From Streptomyces sp. CMB-StM0423 (GTDB lineage Bacteria > Actinomycetota > Actinomycetes > Streptomycetales > Streptomycetaceae), in contig NZ_CP025407.1 in the NCBI RefSeq assembly GCF_002847285.1, forward strand, positions 5,054,501 through 5,118,500: DNA of 64,000 nucleotides. The letters run 5' to 3'. The notes below the pieces were generated by a model that saw only the letters and a list, made by a program, of their open reading frames with translations, made no database searches and was not told where the DNA came from. The position numbers were made by a program, and so were the translations under genes. How positions within the stretch are numbered: the stretch's first letter is position 1; every line of letters begins with the position of its first letter. Shown here piece after piece: positions 33,012 to 41,563 of this stretch.

Positions 33012-34039
33012 ACAGAAGAAGCCTCGCGGGACCCCTGATCAAGTCCCTCGTCTTCGTCGCGGTCACCGCGCTCGCCACCACCGCGCTCGCCTTCTCCATC
33101 GCCAACACCGGCGTCGGCCCCACCGACGGCTACAGCGCCCGGTTCACCGACGTGGCCGGCCTGGTCGAGGGCGACAGCGTGCGGGTGGCGGGCGTGAAGG
33201 TGGGCGAGGTGGAGTCCATCGAGCTGAGCGGACGGCGGTACGCGCGGGTGGAGTTCACCGTACGCGAAGGGCGTGCGCTGCCCGCCTCCGTCAACGCCTC
33301 CGTGAAGTACCTCAACATGGTCGGCCAGCGCTACATCGACCTGGAGCAGGGCGAGGGCCCCGTCGGGCGGTCGCTCGCGCCCGGCGGCACGATCCCGCTG
33401 GAGCGCACCCGGCCCGCGCTCGACCTCACCGAGCTGTTCAACGGCTTCCAGCCGCTGTTCCAGGGGCTGTCGCCGCGGGACACCAACAAGCTCGCGAACG
33501 AGATCGTCCAGGTGCTCCAGGGCCAGGGCGGGACGGTCGACAGCCTCGTCGAGACGGTCGGCTCGCTGACCAGCACGCTGGCCGCCAAGGACCAGGTGAT
33601 CGGCGAGGTCATCGACAACCTCACCGAGGTGGTGGAGACCGTCAACACCCGCGAGAAGGAGTTCAACGACCTGCTGGTGACCCTCCAGGACCTGGTGTCC
33701 GGCTTCTCCGACGACCGCGAGCCGCTCTTCCGCGCCGTCGACGCCATGGGCGACCTGACGGCCACCACCGCCGATCTCGTACGCGACGGCCGCGCCCCGC
33801 TGAAGGAGGACATCCACCAGGTCGGGCGGGTCGCCGAGCGGCTGTCGGAGAACGTGCCGCTGGTGGAGGAGTTCCTCGAACAGACGCCGGTGAAGATGGC
33901 CACGCTGGGGCGGCTCGCCTCGTACGGCTCCTGGTTCAACCTCTATCTCTGCGAGGCGCGGGTGACGGGCGTGAGCATGTCCGACGGCAGCGAGCCGCCG
34001 ACCGGGATCTCGGTCCAGCCGCCGAGGTGTGAGCGATGA
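33008..34039 (+). CDS. mceB: Mce substrate-binding subunit B
   Basis: A 343-residue Mce protein: N-terminal TM helix (LIKSLVFVAVTALATTALAF), MCE domain at residues 40-120 (YSARFTDVAGLVEGDSVRVAGVK in two parts, VNASVKYLNMVGQRYIDL), the conserved LFNGFQPLFQGLSP and then a helical needle. Start GTG 33008 overlaps the mceA stop. C-terminal LYLCEA carries the conserved Cys. The stop overlaps mceC at ATGA. Confidence 0.94.
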   Translation: MNRRSLAGPLIKSLVFVAVTALATTALAFSIANTGVGPTDGYSARFTDVAGLVEGDSVRVAGVKVGEVESIELSGRRYARVEFTVREGRALPASVNASVKYLNMVGQRYIDLEQGEGPVGRSLAPGGTIPLERTRPALDLTELFNGFQPLFQGLSPRDTNKLANEIVQVLQGQGGTVDSLVETVGSLTSTLAAKDQVIGEVIDNLTEVVETVNTREKEFNDLLVTLQDLVSGFSDDREPLFRAVDAMGDLTATTADLVRDGRAPLKEDIHQVGRVAERLSENVPLVEEFLEQTPVKMATLGRLASYGSWFNLYLCEARVTGVSMSDGSEPPTGISVQPPRCER

Positions 34040-35061
34040 GAGTGCCCGGGCTGAAGCCCGTACGCGAACGCAACCCCATCGCCGTGGCGCTGGTGGGGCT
34101 GCTCGTCCTCGCCCTCGGCGGGCTCGCGGCGTACCGCGCCGACGCGCTGCCCGGCGTCGGCGGCGGCACCTCCTATACGGCCCACTTCTCCGAGGCCGCC
34201 GGGCTGCGCTCCGGCGACGAGGTGCGGGTGGCGGGCGTGAAGGTGGGCGAGGTCGACGAGGTCGGGCTCGACGGACCCAGGGTCGCGGTCGACTTCACGG
34301 TGCGCGACGCCTGGATCGGCGACCGGTCCACCGCCGCGATCGCCATCGAGACGCTGCTCGGCGAGAAGTACCTGGCCGTGGATCCGCTGGGCAGCGTCCG
34401 GCAGGACGCCGACCAGCCGATCCCGGTCGAGCGCACCACGTCCCCGTACGACGTGACGCAGGCGTTCCAGGACCTGTCGTCCACCGTCGGCGAACTGGAC
34501 ACCACGGCGCTTGCGGAGAGCTTCGAGGTGATCTCGGAGACCTTCGAGGACACCCCGCCGAACGTGCGCAAGGCGGCGAACGGGCTGGCGGACCTGTCGC
34601 AGACGATCTCCTCCCGGGACGCCGAGCTGGCCCGGCTGCTGTCCGGCAGCGACGAGATCACCAAGACGCTGAAGGACCAGAACGACACGTTCGAGACGCT
34701 GCTGAAGGACGGCAACGACCTGCTCGCCGAGGTACGCAGCCGGCGCGACGCGATCCACGCCCTCTTCACCGGCACCCGCGACCTGGCGAAGGAGCTGGAC
34801 GGGCTGGTGGAGGACAACGAGGAGCAGATCGGCCCGACGCTCGACGCCCTCGACCGGGTCACCGGCGTGCTCCAGGCCAACGAGAAGAACCTCGACAAGG
34901 CGCTGGCCACGGCCGGCCCGTACTACCGGCTCGTCGGCAACACCCTCGGCAGCGGCCGCTGGTTCGACAGCTACCTCTGCGGGCTCGTTCCGCGGGAGTA
35001 CGCGCCGGACGTCGTGCCGGACCGCGGGTGTCAGCCGCCCAAGCCGAAGGGGGGCCGATGA
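34036..35061 (+). CDS. mceC: Mce substrate-binding subunit C
   Basis: A 341-residue Mce protein with a TM helix (PIAVALVGLLVLALGGLAA), an MCE domain (SEAAGLRSGDEVRVAGVKVG, IAIETLLGEKYLAVDPLG), a helical region with dense heptads (ISETFEDTPPNVRKAANGL) and a final DSYLCGLVP Cys. ATG 34036 overlaps the mceB stop; the stop overlaps mceD. Confidence 0.94.
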   Translation: MRVPGLKPVRERNPIAVALVGLLVLALGGLAAYRADALPGVGGGTSYTAHFSEAAGLRSGDEVRVAGVKVGEVDEVGLDGPRVAVDFTVRDAWIGDRSTAAIAIETLLGEKYLAVDPLGSVRQDADQPIPVERTTSPYDVTQAFQDLSSTVGELDTTALAESFEVISETFEDTPPNVRKAANGLADLSQTISSRDAELARLLSGSDEITKTLKDQNDTFETLLKDGNDLLAEVRSRRDAIHALFTGTRDLAKELDGLVEDNEEQIGPTLDALDRVTGVLQANEKNLDKALATAGPYYRLVGNTLGSGRWFDSYLCGLVPREYAPDVVPDRGCQPPKPKGGR

Positions 35062-36236
35062 TGGCACGTCCGGCAACGCAAGCGGTGCGGCGGCTGCGCG
35101 CGGCCGCCGGCCGGCTGCGGGACCGCAGACCGGTCGCGCTGCTGGTGACCGCGGTGCTGCTGCTGGCGGCGGGCACCTGGGGCGTACGGGCGCTGACGGG
35201 CCCCGACGGCAAGGCGGTCACCGCCTACTTCGACTCCGGAGTCGGCCTCTACGACGGCTCGGACCTGCGCATCCTGGGCGTCAAGGCCGGCACCGTCGAC
35301 TCCGTCGAGCCCGAGGGCGACCGGGTGCGCGTCGAGCTGACCCTGGACCACGGCGTGCAGGCGCCCGCCGACGTGCAGGCGGCGGTCATCGCGCCGAGCG
35401 TGGTCTCCGGCCGCTATGTGCAGCTCAGCCCCGCCTACTCCGGCGGGCCCGAACTCGCCGACGGCGACGAGATCCCCGTCGAGCGCACCGCGACCCCGGT
35501 GGAGATCGACGAGCTGTACGCCTCCCTCACCGACCTCAGCGACGCCCTCGGCCCCGACGGCGCCAACGCCACCGGGGAGCTGAGCAAGCTGCTCGAAACC
35601 GGCGCCCGCAATCTGGAGGGCAACGGCAAGGAGATCGGCGACAGCATCGACCGCTTCGGCGACGCCACCCAGACGCTCTCCGGCCGCAGCGGCGACCTCT
35701 TCGGCACGATCGAGAACCTGCAGTCCTTCACCACGATGCTGAAGAAGAACGACCGGCAGGTCCGCGACGCCGAGCAGCAGCTTGCCGACGTCGGCACCTT
35801 CCTCGCCGAGGACAAGGACGAACTGGCCGCGGCGCTGGAGGAGCTGGGCAAGGCGCTCGGCAGGGTGCAGGGGTTCATCAAGGACAACCGCGGCCGGCTC
35901 AGGACCAACGTCGACAAGCTCGCCGGGCTGACCCGCATCCTCGTGGACAACCGCGCCTCGCTCGCCGAGGCGCTGGACAGCGCACCCCTGGCCACCGACA
36001 ACCTGCTGCGCGCGTACAACCCCGGCAAGCGCACCATCGACGGCCGCGGCAACCTCAACGAGCTGAGCATGGGCGGCCCGCCCGACGCCGGCCTGGCGGA
36101 CGACGGCGGCGGCCGCGCCACCGGCCGCGAAGGGCTCGTACCGGCGCCCGCGGAGCGGCAGGAGGAACTGCCCGGGCTGCCGCTGCCCGCGGTCGGCGAC
36201 GTCTACGGCACGCCGGAACAGGGAGGCGGGCGATGA
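35058..36236 (+). CDS. mceD: Mce substrate-binding subunit D
   Basis: A 392-residue Mce protein. A basic N-terminus precedes the TM helix (VALLVTAVLLLAAGTWGV), the MCE domain (YFDSGVGLYDGSDLRILGVK, IAPSVVSGRYVQLSPAY), and a long coiled helical region (LETGARNLEGNGKEIGD, VDKLAGLTRILVDN). The C-terminus is Gly/Ala/Pro-rich and lacks the final Cys of MceB/C. ATG 35058 (or 35061, directly adjacent) overlaps the mceC stop. Confidence 0.93.
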   Translation: MMARPATQAVRRLRAAAGRLRDRRPVALLVTAVLLLAAGTWGVRALTGPDGKAVTAYFDSGVGLYDGSDLRILGVKAGTVDSVEPEGDRVRVELTLDHGVQAPADVQAAVIAPSVVSGRYVQLSPAYSGGPELADGDEIPVERTATPVEIDELYASLTDLSDALGPDGANATGELSKLLETGARNLEGNGKEIGDSIDRFGDATQTLSGRSGDLFGTIENLQSFTTMLKKNDRQVRDAEQQLADVGTFLAEDKDELAAALEELGKALGRVQGFIKDNRGRLRTNVDKLAGLTRILVDNRASLAEALDSAPLATDNLLRAYNPGKRTIDGRGNLNELSMGGPPDAGLADDGGGRATGREGLVPAPAERQEELPGLPLPAVGDVYGTPEQGGGR

Positions 36237-37648
36237 ACTGGCACGTCAAGACGGTCGCCGGGGTCGTGGCCGCCGCGCTCGTCATCGCCTCGCCGCTGGT
36301 GGTGATGAAGGTCTACGAGTCCGCGGACGTCGAGTTCACCGGCATCCAGGACCTGCCGCTGCCCGGCGGCGCCGACCTCGGCAGCCATCCGTACGAGGTC
36401 ACGGCGGAGTTCGAGGACGTGCTGAGCCTCGTGCCGCAGTCCTCGGTGCGGGTCAACGACGTGGCCGTCGGCCGGGTCACCGGCATCGAGGTCGCCGACG
36501 ACCGGTGGACCGCCGTGGTCACCATGAAGGTCAACGGCGACGTGCGGCTGCCGGCCGACGCGTACGCCCGGATCGAGCAATCGAGCCTGCTGGGCGAGAA
36601 ATACGTCCAGTTGATCGCCCCGCCCCAGGAGAAGCAGGCCGACGCGCAGCAGACGGGCGACCTCGGCACCGCCCCCGGGGACGTCACCACGGCGATCCTC
36701 CCCGACGACTCCAAGACCGACATCCCGCTCGCGCGCACCAACCGCAACCCGGAGGTCGAGGAGGTCTTCGGCGCCCTGTCGATGCTCCTCAACGGCGGTG
36801 GCATCGAGCAACTGCGCACCATCAGCCGGGAGCTGAACAACGCGCTCCAGGGCAACGAGCCGCAGGTCCGCTCCATGCTCAAGCGCGTCGACACCCTGAT
36901 GAAGAGCCTCGACGACAACAAGGACGGCATCACCGACGCGCTCGACAGCGTCAACCGGCTGTCCGCCACCCTCGCCACCCGCAAGACGGAGATCGGCGTC
37001 ATCCTCGACGACCTCAGCCCCGGCATGAAGGTGCTGGAGGAACAGCGCGGCGCGCTGGTCACCATGCTGCGGTCGCTGGACCGGCTCTCCGACGTCGCGG
37101 TGGAGACCATCGACGCGAGCAAAGAGGACATGATCGCCGACCTCAGGGCCCTGGGGAAGGTGCTGAAGAACCTCGCCGACGCCGGGCAGGCGCTGCCCGC
37201 CTCGCTGGAGGTGCTGCTCACGTACCCCTTCACCGACGAGGTGCTGCGCGGCGTCAAGGGCGACTACCTCAACATCTACCTCGGCGTCACCGCCCCCCGC
37301 GGCACGGAGCTGATCCCGCCGCTGACCGAGGAGTCCGTCCCCGGCGCCACCGGGCCGAGCACCACCGTCGACCCGCGCTCCGCCCCGCCCGGCACCGCCC
37401 TGGCGCTGCCGCTGCCGCTCCCGTCCGTAGGACCGACGCCGGGCGCCGACCCGTCGCAGTCCCCGGACCCGGGCGATCCGGCGCCGGGCGACACGGGGTC
37501 CGGGGATAGGGGGTCCGCCTCTCCCGGCGGCGGCCCGGCCGACGGCGCCGGCACGCCGTCGGGGTCGCCGCCGGGCAGCCCGTCCGCTACGGAGCCGGAG
37601 TCGCCGCCGGCGTCCGGCAGCGAGTCGCCCGGGGGTGAGGGCCGGTGA
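36233..37648 (+). CDS. mceE: Mce substrate-binding subunit E, without lipobox
   Basis: A 471-residue MceE: the hallmark DLPLPGGADLGSHPYEV, then LVPQSSVRVNDVAVGRVTG, LPADAYARIEQSSLLGEKY and a helical needle. MceE (LprK) proteins are normally lipoproteins with a Cys just before DLPLPGG. Here the N-terminus is VVAAALVIASPLVVMKVY with no Cys, so the subunit is probably held by an uncleaved TM helix. The C-terminal ~90 residues are Pro/Ser/Gly-rich, low complexity. ATG 36233 overlaps the mceD stop; the stop overlaps mceF at GTGA. Confidence 0.93.
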   Translation: MNWHVKTVAGVVAAALVIASPLVVMKVYESADVEFTGIQDLPLPGGADLGSHPYEVTAEFEDVLSLVPQSSVRVNDVAVGRVTGIEVADDRWTAVVTMKVNGDVRLPADAYARIEQSSLLGEKYVQLIAPPQEKQADAQQTGDLGTAPGDVTTAILPDDSKTDIPLARTNRNPEVEEVFGALSMLLNGGGIEQLRTISRELNNALQGNEPQVRSMLKRVDTLMKSLDDNKDGITDALDSVNRLSATLATRKTEIGVILDDLSPGMKVLEEQRGALVTMLRSLDRLSDVAVETIDASKEDMIADLRALGKVLKNLADAGQALPASLEVLLTYPFTDEVLRGVKGDYLNIYLGVTAPRGTELIPPLTEESVPGATGPSTTVDPRSAPPGTALALPLPLPSVGPTPGADPSQSPDPGDPAPGDTGSGDRGSASPGGGPADGAGTPSGSPPGSPSATEPESPPASGSESPGGEGR

Positions 37649-38910
37649 TCACCAGGTCCGTCATCGTCAAGAACATCGTCTTCGCCCTCGTCGCGGTGCT
37701 CGTCATCGGCTACGTCGGCGTGCGCTACGCCGACCTCGGCCGCTACGTCGGCATGCGCGACTACTACACGGTGCGCGTCGAACTCGCCGAGACCGGCGGG
37801 CTGTTCCCGCACGCGGAGGTCACCTACCGCGGGGTGTCGGTCGGGCGCGTCGGGTCGATCGAGCTGACCGGCACGGGCGTCGAGGCCGAGCTGCAGATCC
37901 GCGACTCGGCCCCGCCGATCCCCACCGACCTGTCGGCCGACGTCGCCAACTACTCCGCCGTGGGCGAGCAGTACATCGACCTCAAGCCCGCCGCCGACTC
38001 CGGCCCGTACCTCGCGGACGGCGCCGTCGTCGGCCGCCAGCACACCGCGACGCCCGCGCCCGTCACCAACCTCCTCTCCAGCGTCGACTCCTTCGCCACC
38101 TCCGTCGACACCGGCGAGCTGCGTACCGTCGTGGACGAACTCGGCGACGCCCTCGCCGGGCAGGGCGACAACCTCCAGCGGCTCCTCGACACCGGCAGCG
38201 AGTTCATCCGGGCCGCCGACGCGGCGCTGCCGTACAGCACCCGGCTCATGATCGACGGCGAGACCGTGCTGCAGACGCAGAACGACTCCGGCGAGGCGCT
38301 CCGGGAGTTCGCGAAGGGCGCCGAGGAGCTGACCGAGCAGCTCAAGCGCTCCGACGGCGACCTGCGCCGCGTCGTCGAGGCGGGCCCCGGCGCCGCGAGC
38401 CAGGTCACCGGGCTGCTGCGCGACCTCGACCCGAGCCTGAGCATCCTGCTCGCCAACCTGCTGACCACCTCGGAGATCGCGGTCACCCGGCAGGACGGCC
38501 TGGAGCAACTGCTCGTCCAACTGCCGCAGGTGGCCGCCGCCGGCTCCACCGCCATCACCTCCGACGGCGCCCGCTTCGGCATGGCGCTCAGCTTCTTCGA
38601 CCCGCTGCCCTGCACCCAGGGGTACGGCTCCACGGCGTACCGCAACGGCCTCAAGACCAGCCCGGCGGGCTTCAACACCGCCGCCCGCTGCACCGCCCCG
38701 GCGTCGAGCGGCGTCAACGTCCGCGGCTCCGCGCACTCCCCGGGCGGCGGCGGGGTGCCCGAGCCCGCCAGGCCCGGCTCGGGACTCGCCGACGACCGGC
38801 CCGGCACCCGCGCCGCGCCCGGAGCCCTGCCCGGCGCGCTCGGGCTGCCCGCGGTCGGCGACGGGCCCACCGACATGGCCGGGCTGCTCGGCCTGAAGGA
38901 GGCGCGATGA
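37645..38910 (+). CDS. mceF: Mce substrate-binding subunit F
   Basis: A 421-residue Mce protein with an N-terminal TM helix (NIVFALVAVLVIGYVGVRY), MCE domain (TGGLFPHAEVTYRGVSVGRV, SADVANYSAVGEQYIDLKP), helical region, and Cys in PLPCTQGY and ARCTAP. The tail is low complexity. GTG 37645 overlaps the mceE stop; the stop overlaps the first Mce-associated gene (ATGA). With A-E it completes the set of six subunits. Confidence 0.94.
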   Translation: MITRSVIVKNIVFALVAVLVIGYVGVRYADLGRYVGMRDYYTVRVELAETGGLFPHAEVTYRGVSVGRVGSIELTGTGVEAELQIRDSAPPIPTDLSADVANYSAVGEQYIDLKPAADSGPYLADGAVVGRQHTATPAPVTNLLSSVDSFATSVDTGELRTVVDELGDALAGQGDNLQRLLDTGSEFIRAADAALPYSTRLMIDGETVLQTQNDSGEALREFAKGAEELTEQLKRSDGDLRRVVEAGPGAASQVTGLLRDLDPSLSILLANLLTTSEIAVTRQDGLEQLLVQLPQVAAAGSTAITSDGARFGMALSFFDPLPCTQGYGSTAYRNGLKTSPAGFNTAARCTAPASSGVNVRGSAHSPGGGGVPEPARPGSGLADDRPGTRAAPGALPGALGLPAVGDGPTDMAGLLGLKEAR

Positions 38911-39449
38911 GCACCCGACTCCCGTACGTCCGCAGCGCCCCGCGGCGGCGGACGTGCGTCGCCGCACTCGCCGTCGCGCTGGTCCTCGCCTTCGCCGGCT
39001 TCTCCGCCTGGCGCTACGCCGCCGCCGCGACCCGCGACGACCTGGACTTCGGCCGCGAGCGCGACCGCGTGCTGGCCGCTGGCCAGGAGCACATCGGGAC
39101 GCTCAACAGCATCGACGCGGCCGACCCCGACGCGGGCCTGGCCCGCTGGCAGGACGCCACCACCGGCCCGCTGCACGAGGACCTGCGCCGGTCGCGGGCC
39201 GCGAGCGCCGACGCCTTCGACCGCGCGGGCGTCACGGCCCGTGCCACGGTCACGGAGGCCGCGGTCACCGAGCTGGACATGCGCGCGGGCACGGCGAAGG
39301 CCCTGGCCACGGTGCGGGTGGAGACGAGCGGCGGGGCGGACGGGGAGCGTGAGGACCGCAAGCGGTTCGAGGCGGGCCTGGAGCGGACGGGGGACGGCTG
39401 GAAGATCGCGTCGCTCACCGCGATCACGGTGGAGGGGAGCGATTCATGA
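38907..39449 (+). CDS. Mce-associated membrane protein 1
   Basis: A 180-residue protein of the Mam type: basic N-terminus, one TM helix (VAALAVALVLAFAGFSAWRY), then a domain with DFGRERDRVLAAGQEHIGTLNSID in two pieces and a late GLERTGDGWKIASL. This fold (NTF2-like) accompanies every mce cluster and is thought to help assemble or stabilise the complex. ATG 38907 overlaps the mceF stop and the stop overlaps the next gene. Confidence 0.85.
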   Translation: MSTRLPYVRSAPRRRTCVAALAVALVLAFAGFSAWRYAAAATRDDLDFGRERDRVLAAGQEHIGTLNSIDAADPDAGLARWQDATTGPLHEDLRRSRAASADAFDRAGVTARATVTEAAVTELDMRAGTAKALATVRVETSGGADGEREDRKRFEAGLERTGDGWKIASLTAITVEGSDS

Positions 39450-40090
39450 GCCGGGACGGCGACAGCGACGGCACGGCGGGCGTGGCCGTCGACGCGCGCG
39501 AGCGGGAGCCGGCGGAACCCGCCGAAGCCGAAGCCGCCGAAGCCGAGTCCGGCGAGTCCGGGGGTGAGGGCCGTACGGGATCCGCCGCCGCCCGGCGCCG
39601 ATGGCGGGCCGCCGGCGTCGCGGCGCTGGCCGCGCTGATCCTCGCCGGCACCGGACTCCTCGTCCAGGCCGCCCGCTTCAACGGCGACGACGCGCTGGCC
39701 AACCGGGCGCTCACCGACTCCTCCGGTACCGCCGCCGTCGCCGGCGACGTCAGCAACGCCCTCGGCAAGGTGTTCTCGTACGCGCCGGAAGACCCCGGCG
39801 TCACCGCGCGGGACGCCGACGAACTCCTCGCCGGGCCCGCCCGCGAACAGTACCGGCAGCTCTTCGGCCAGATCCGGCAGCGGGTCGTCGACCAGGAGCT
39901 GACGCTGACCACCCACGTCGTACGCGCCGGGGTGATCCGGCTCGACGGCGACGACGCCACGCTGCTGGTCCTCCTCGACCAGATCACCGAACGCAAGGGC
40001 AAGGACCCGACGAGCGCCGGCGCGCAGCTCTCCGTGACCGCCGAGCGGCAGGACGGGCAGTGGCGCATCACCGACCTGAAGTCCCGCTAG
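39446..40090 (+). CDS. Mce-associated membrane protein 2
   Basis: A 214-residue Mam protein with an acidic Glu/Ala/Gly-rich cytoplasmic N-terminus of about 45 residues, a TM helix (AGVAALAALILAGTGLLVQA) and an outer domain with VFSYAPEDPGVTARDADELL and a C-terminal GQWRITDLKSR. It overlaps the preceding gene by ATGA. Confidence 0.85.
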   Translation: MSRDGDSDGTAGVAVDAREREPAEPAEAEAAEAESGESGGEGRTGSAAARRRWRAAGVAALAALILAGTGLLVQAARFNGDDALANRALTDSSGTAAVAGDVSNALGKVFSYAPEDPGVTARDADELLAGPAREQYRQLFGQIRQRVVDQELTLTTHVVRAGVIRLDGDDATLLVLLDQITERKGKDPTSAGAQLSVTAERQDGQWRITDLKSR

Positions 40091-40106
40091 CGAAGGGCGG
40101 ATCGAC

Positions 40107-40721
40107 GTGAGCCTGAGGAAGAACCCCCTGCTGACGCTGGCCCTCGTGGCGGCGGCGCTGGCAGCGGTGCTCGCGGCGTGGGCCGGCACCTCCTGGTACG
40201 CGGCCGCGCACGACGACGCGGCGGACTTCGCCGCCTCCCGGGACGACGCGCTGGCCGCAGCCCGGCAGGCCGTGACGAACCTCAACACCCTCGACCACCG
40301 CGATCTCGACGCGGGCCTGGACCGCTGGGAGGCGTCCGCTACCGGTGAACTCCTCGCCCAACTGCAGCAGGGGCGCGAGGGGTTCGAGAAGGAGGTGGCG
40401 AAGGCGGAGACGGTGACCACGGCCGAGGTGCTGTCGGCGGCGCTCACCGAGCTGGACGACCGGGCCGGCCGGGCGGACGTGCTGGTCGCGGTCCGGATCA
40501 CGGTCGCCGCGCCCGGGGAGAAGCCGCAGGCGAAGGAGAGCCGGATGCTCGGCGAGGTCACCCGCACCGGCGACGGCTGGAAGCTCAGCGCCCTCGGGCA
40601 GGCGCCGGCGGGCGACTCCGCGGGCGGCGACGCGGGCGAGGGTTCCGGCCAGGGCGCAGGGCAGGGCACCGACCAGGGATCGGGCTCGGACTCGGGCCGG
40701 GCCGGCGAAGCCGGGCAGTGA
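40107..40721 (+). CDS. Mce-associated membrane protein 3
   Basis: A 204-residue Mam protein close to the first copy: TM helix (LALVAAALAAVLAAWAG), AARQAVTNLNTLDHRDLDAG, WEASATGELL, and VTRTGDGWKLSAL near the end. A Gly/Ala/Gln-rich tail follows. GTG 40107 has GAAGGGCGG upstream. Copies 1 and 3 share the same N-terminal pattern (AA...LDFG/DFAASRD) and seem to be a pair. Confidence 0.84.
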   Translation: MSLRKNPLLTLALVAAALAAVLAAWAGTSWYAAAHDDAADFAASRDDALAAARQAVTNLNTLDHRDLDAGLDRWEASATGELLAQLQQGREGFEKEVAKAETVTTAEVLSAALTELDDRAGRADVLVAVRITVAAPGEKPQAKESRMLGEVTRTGDGWKLSALGQAPAGDSAGGDAGEGSGQGAGQGTDQGSGSDSGRAGEAGQ

Positions 40722-40743
40722 ACTTCCGGAGAGGACCGCACAG

Positions 40744-41481
40744 ATGTCGACCACCCGCCACCTGATCAATCGGCGCCGGCGCACCGCACCTCCCGCCGAG
40801 GAGGCGCAGAAGCCGGCCCGGCGGCAGCCCGCGGCGGCCGTACGGGCGAGGCCCAGGAGCAGGACCGGGGCCCGGCCTGCGGAGCCCGCGGGGAAGCAGA
40901 CCCCGGCGCCGGCCCGCAGGCCGTGGCCCGGCGCCCGGGACCGTAGCGCCGGGGACACTGCCGCCCCGACGTCCCCGCGCGGCGGGCGGCTTGCCGCGGC
41001 GCTGGGCGCCGCCGCCGTGCTGCTCGGCTGCTTCGCGGCCTTCGCCGCCGTGCAGGCGAGCGGCGGCGACGATCCCGCGGCCGACAACGCCGCGCTCGTG
41101 GACGCGCCGCTGACCAGCGAGGTCAAGGGCGGCGTCGGCGAGGCGGTGGAGGCGGTGTTCTCCGTCGACTACACCGACCTCGACGAGAACCGGAAGGCGG
41201 CCCGTACGTACCTCACCGGCAAGGCCGTCGGCCAGCACCGGCAGATGCTCGCGGATGTCCGCGAGCAGGCCCCGTCGCAGAAGCTCGTCCTCACCACCAC
41301 CGTGACCGACTCGGCGGTGGAGCTGGCCGACGGCGGCGCGGCCCGCGTGCTGGTCTTCGCCGACCAGCGCAACACCCGTACGGACACGGACGAGACGTCG
41401 TACGGCGCCGCGATGGTCGCGGTGGACGCGGTGAAGGACGACGGCAGGTGGCGGATCTCGAACATCGACACCTTCGGCTGA
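40744..41481 (+). CDS. Mce-associated membrane protein 4
   Basis: A 245-residue Mam protein. The N-terminal 85 residues are Arg/Pro/Ala-rich and cytoplasmic, the TM helix is LAAALGAAAVLLGCFAAFAAV, and the outer domain resembles copy 2 (VEAVFSVDYTDLDENRKAAR, VGQHRQMLADVREQAPSQK, GRWRISNIDTFG). It is 22 bases after the previous gene. Confidence 0.84.
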   Translation: MSTTRHLINRRRRTAPPAEEAQKPARRQPAAAVRARPRSRTGARPAEPAGKQTPAPARRPWPGARDRSAGDTAAPTSPRGGRLAAALGAAAVLLGCFAAFAAVQASGGDDPAADNAALVDAPLTSEVKGGVGEAVEAVFSVDYTDLDENRKAARTYLTGKAVGQHRQMLADVREQAPSQKLVLTTTVTDSAVELADGGAARVLVFADQRNTRTDTDETSYGAAMVAVDAVKDDGRWRISNIDTFG

Positions 41482-41563
41482 CGGCCCGGGCACGACGGCG
41501 AGCACGACCGCGCACCACGACCACGGCAACCGCAACCCTCGACTTCCGCCGGGAGGCAGGTCC

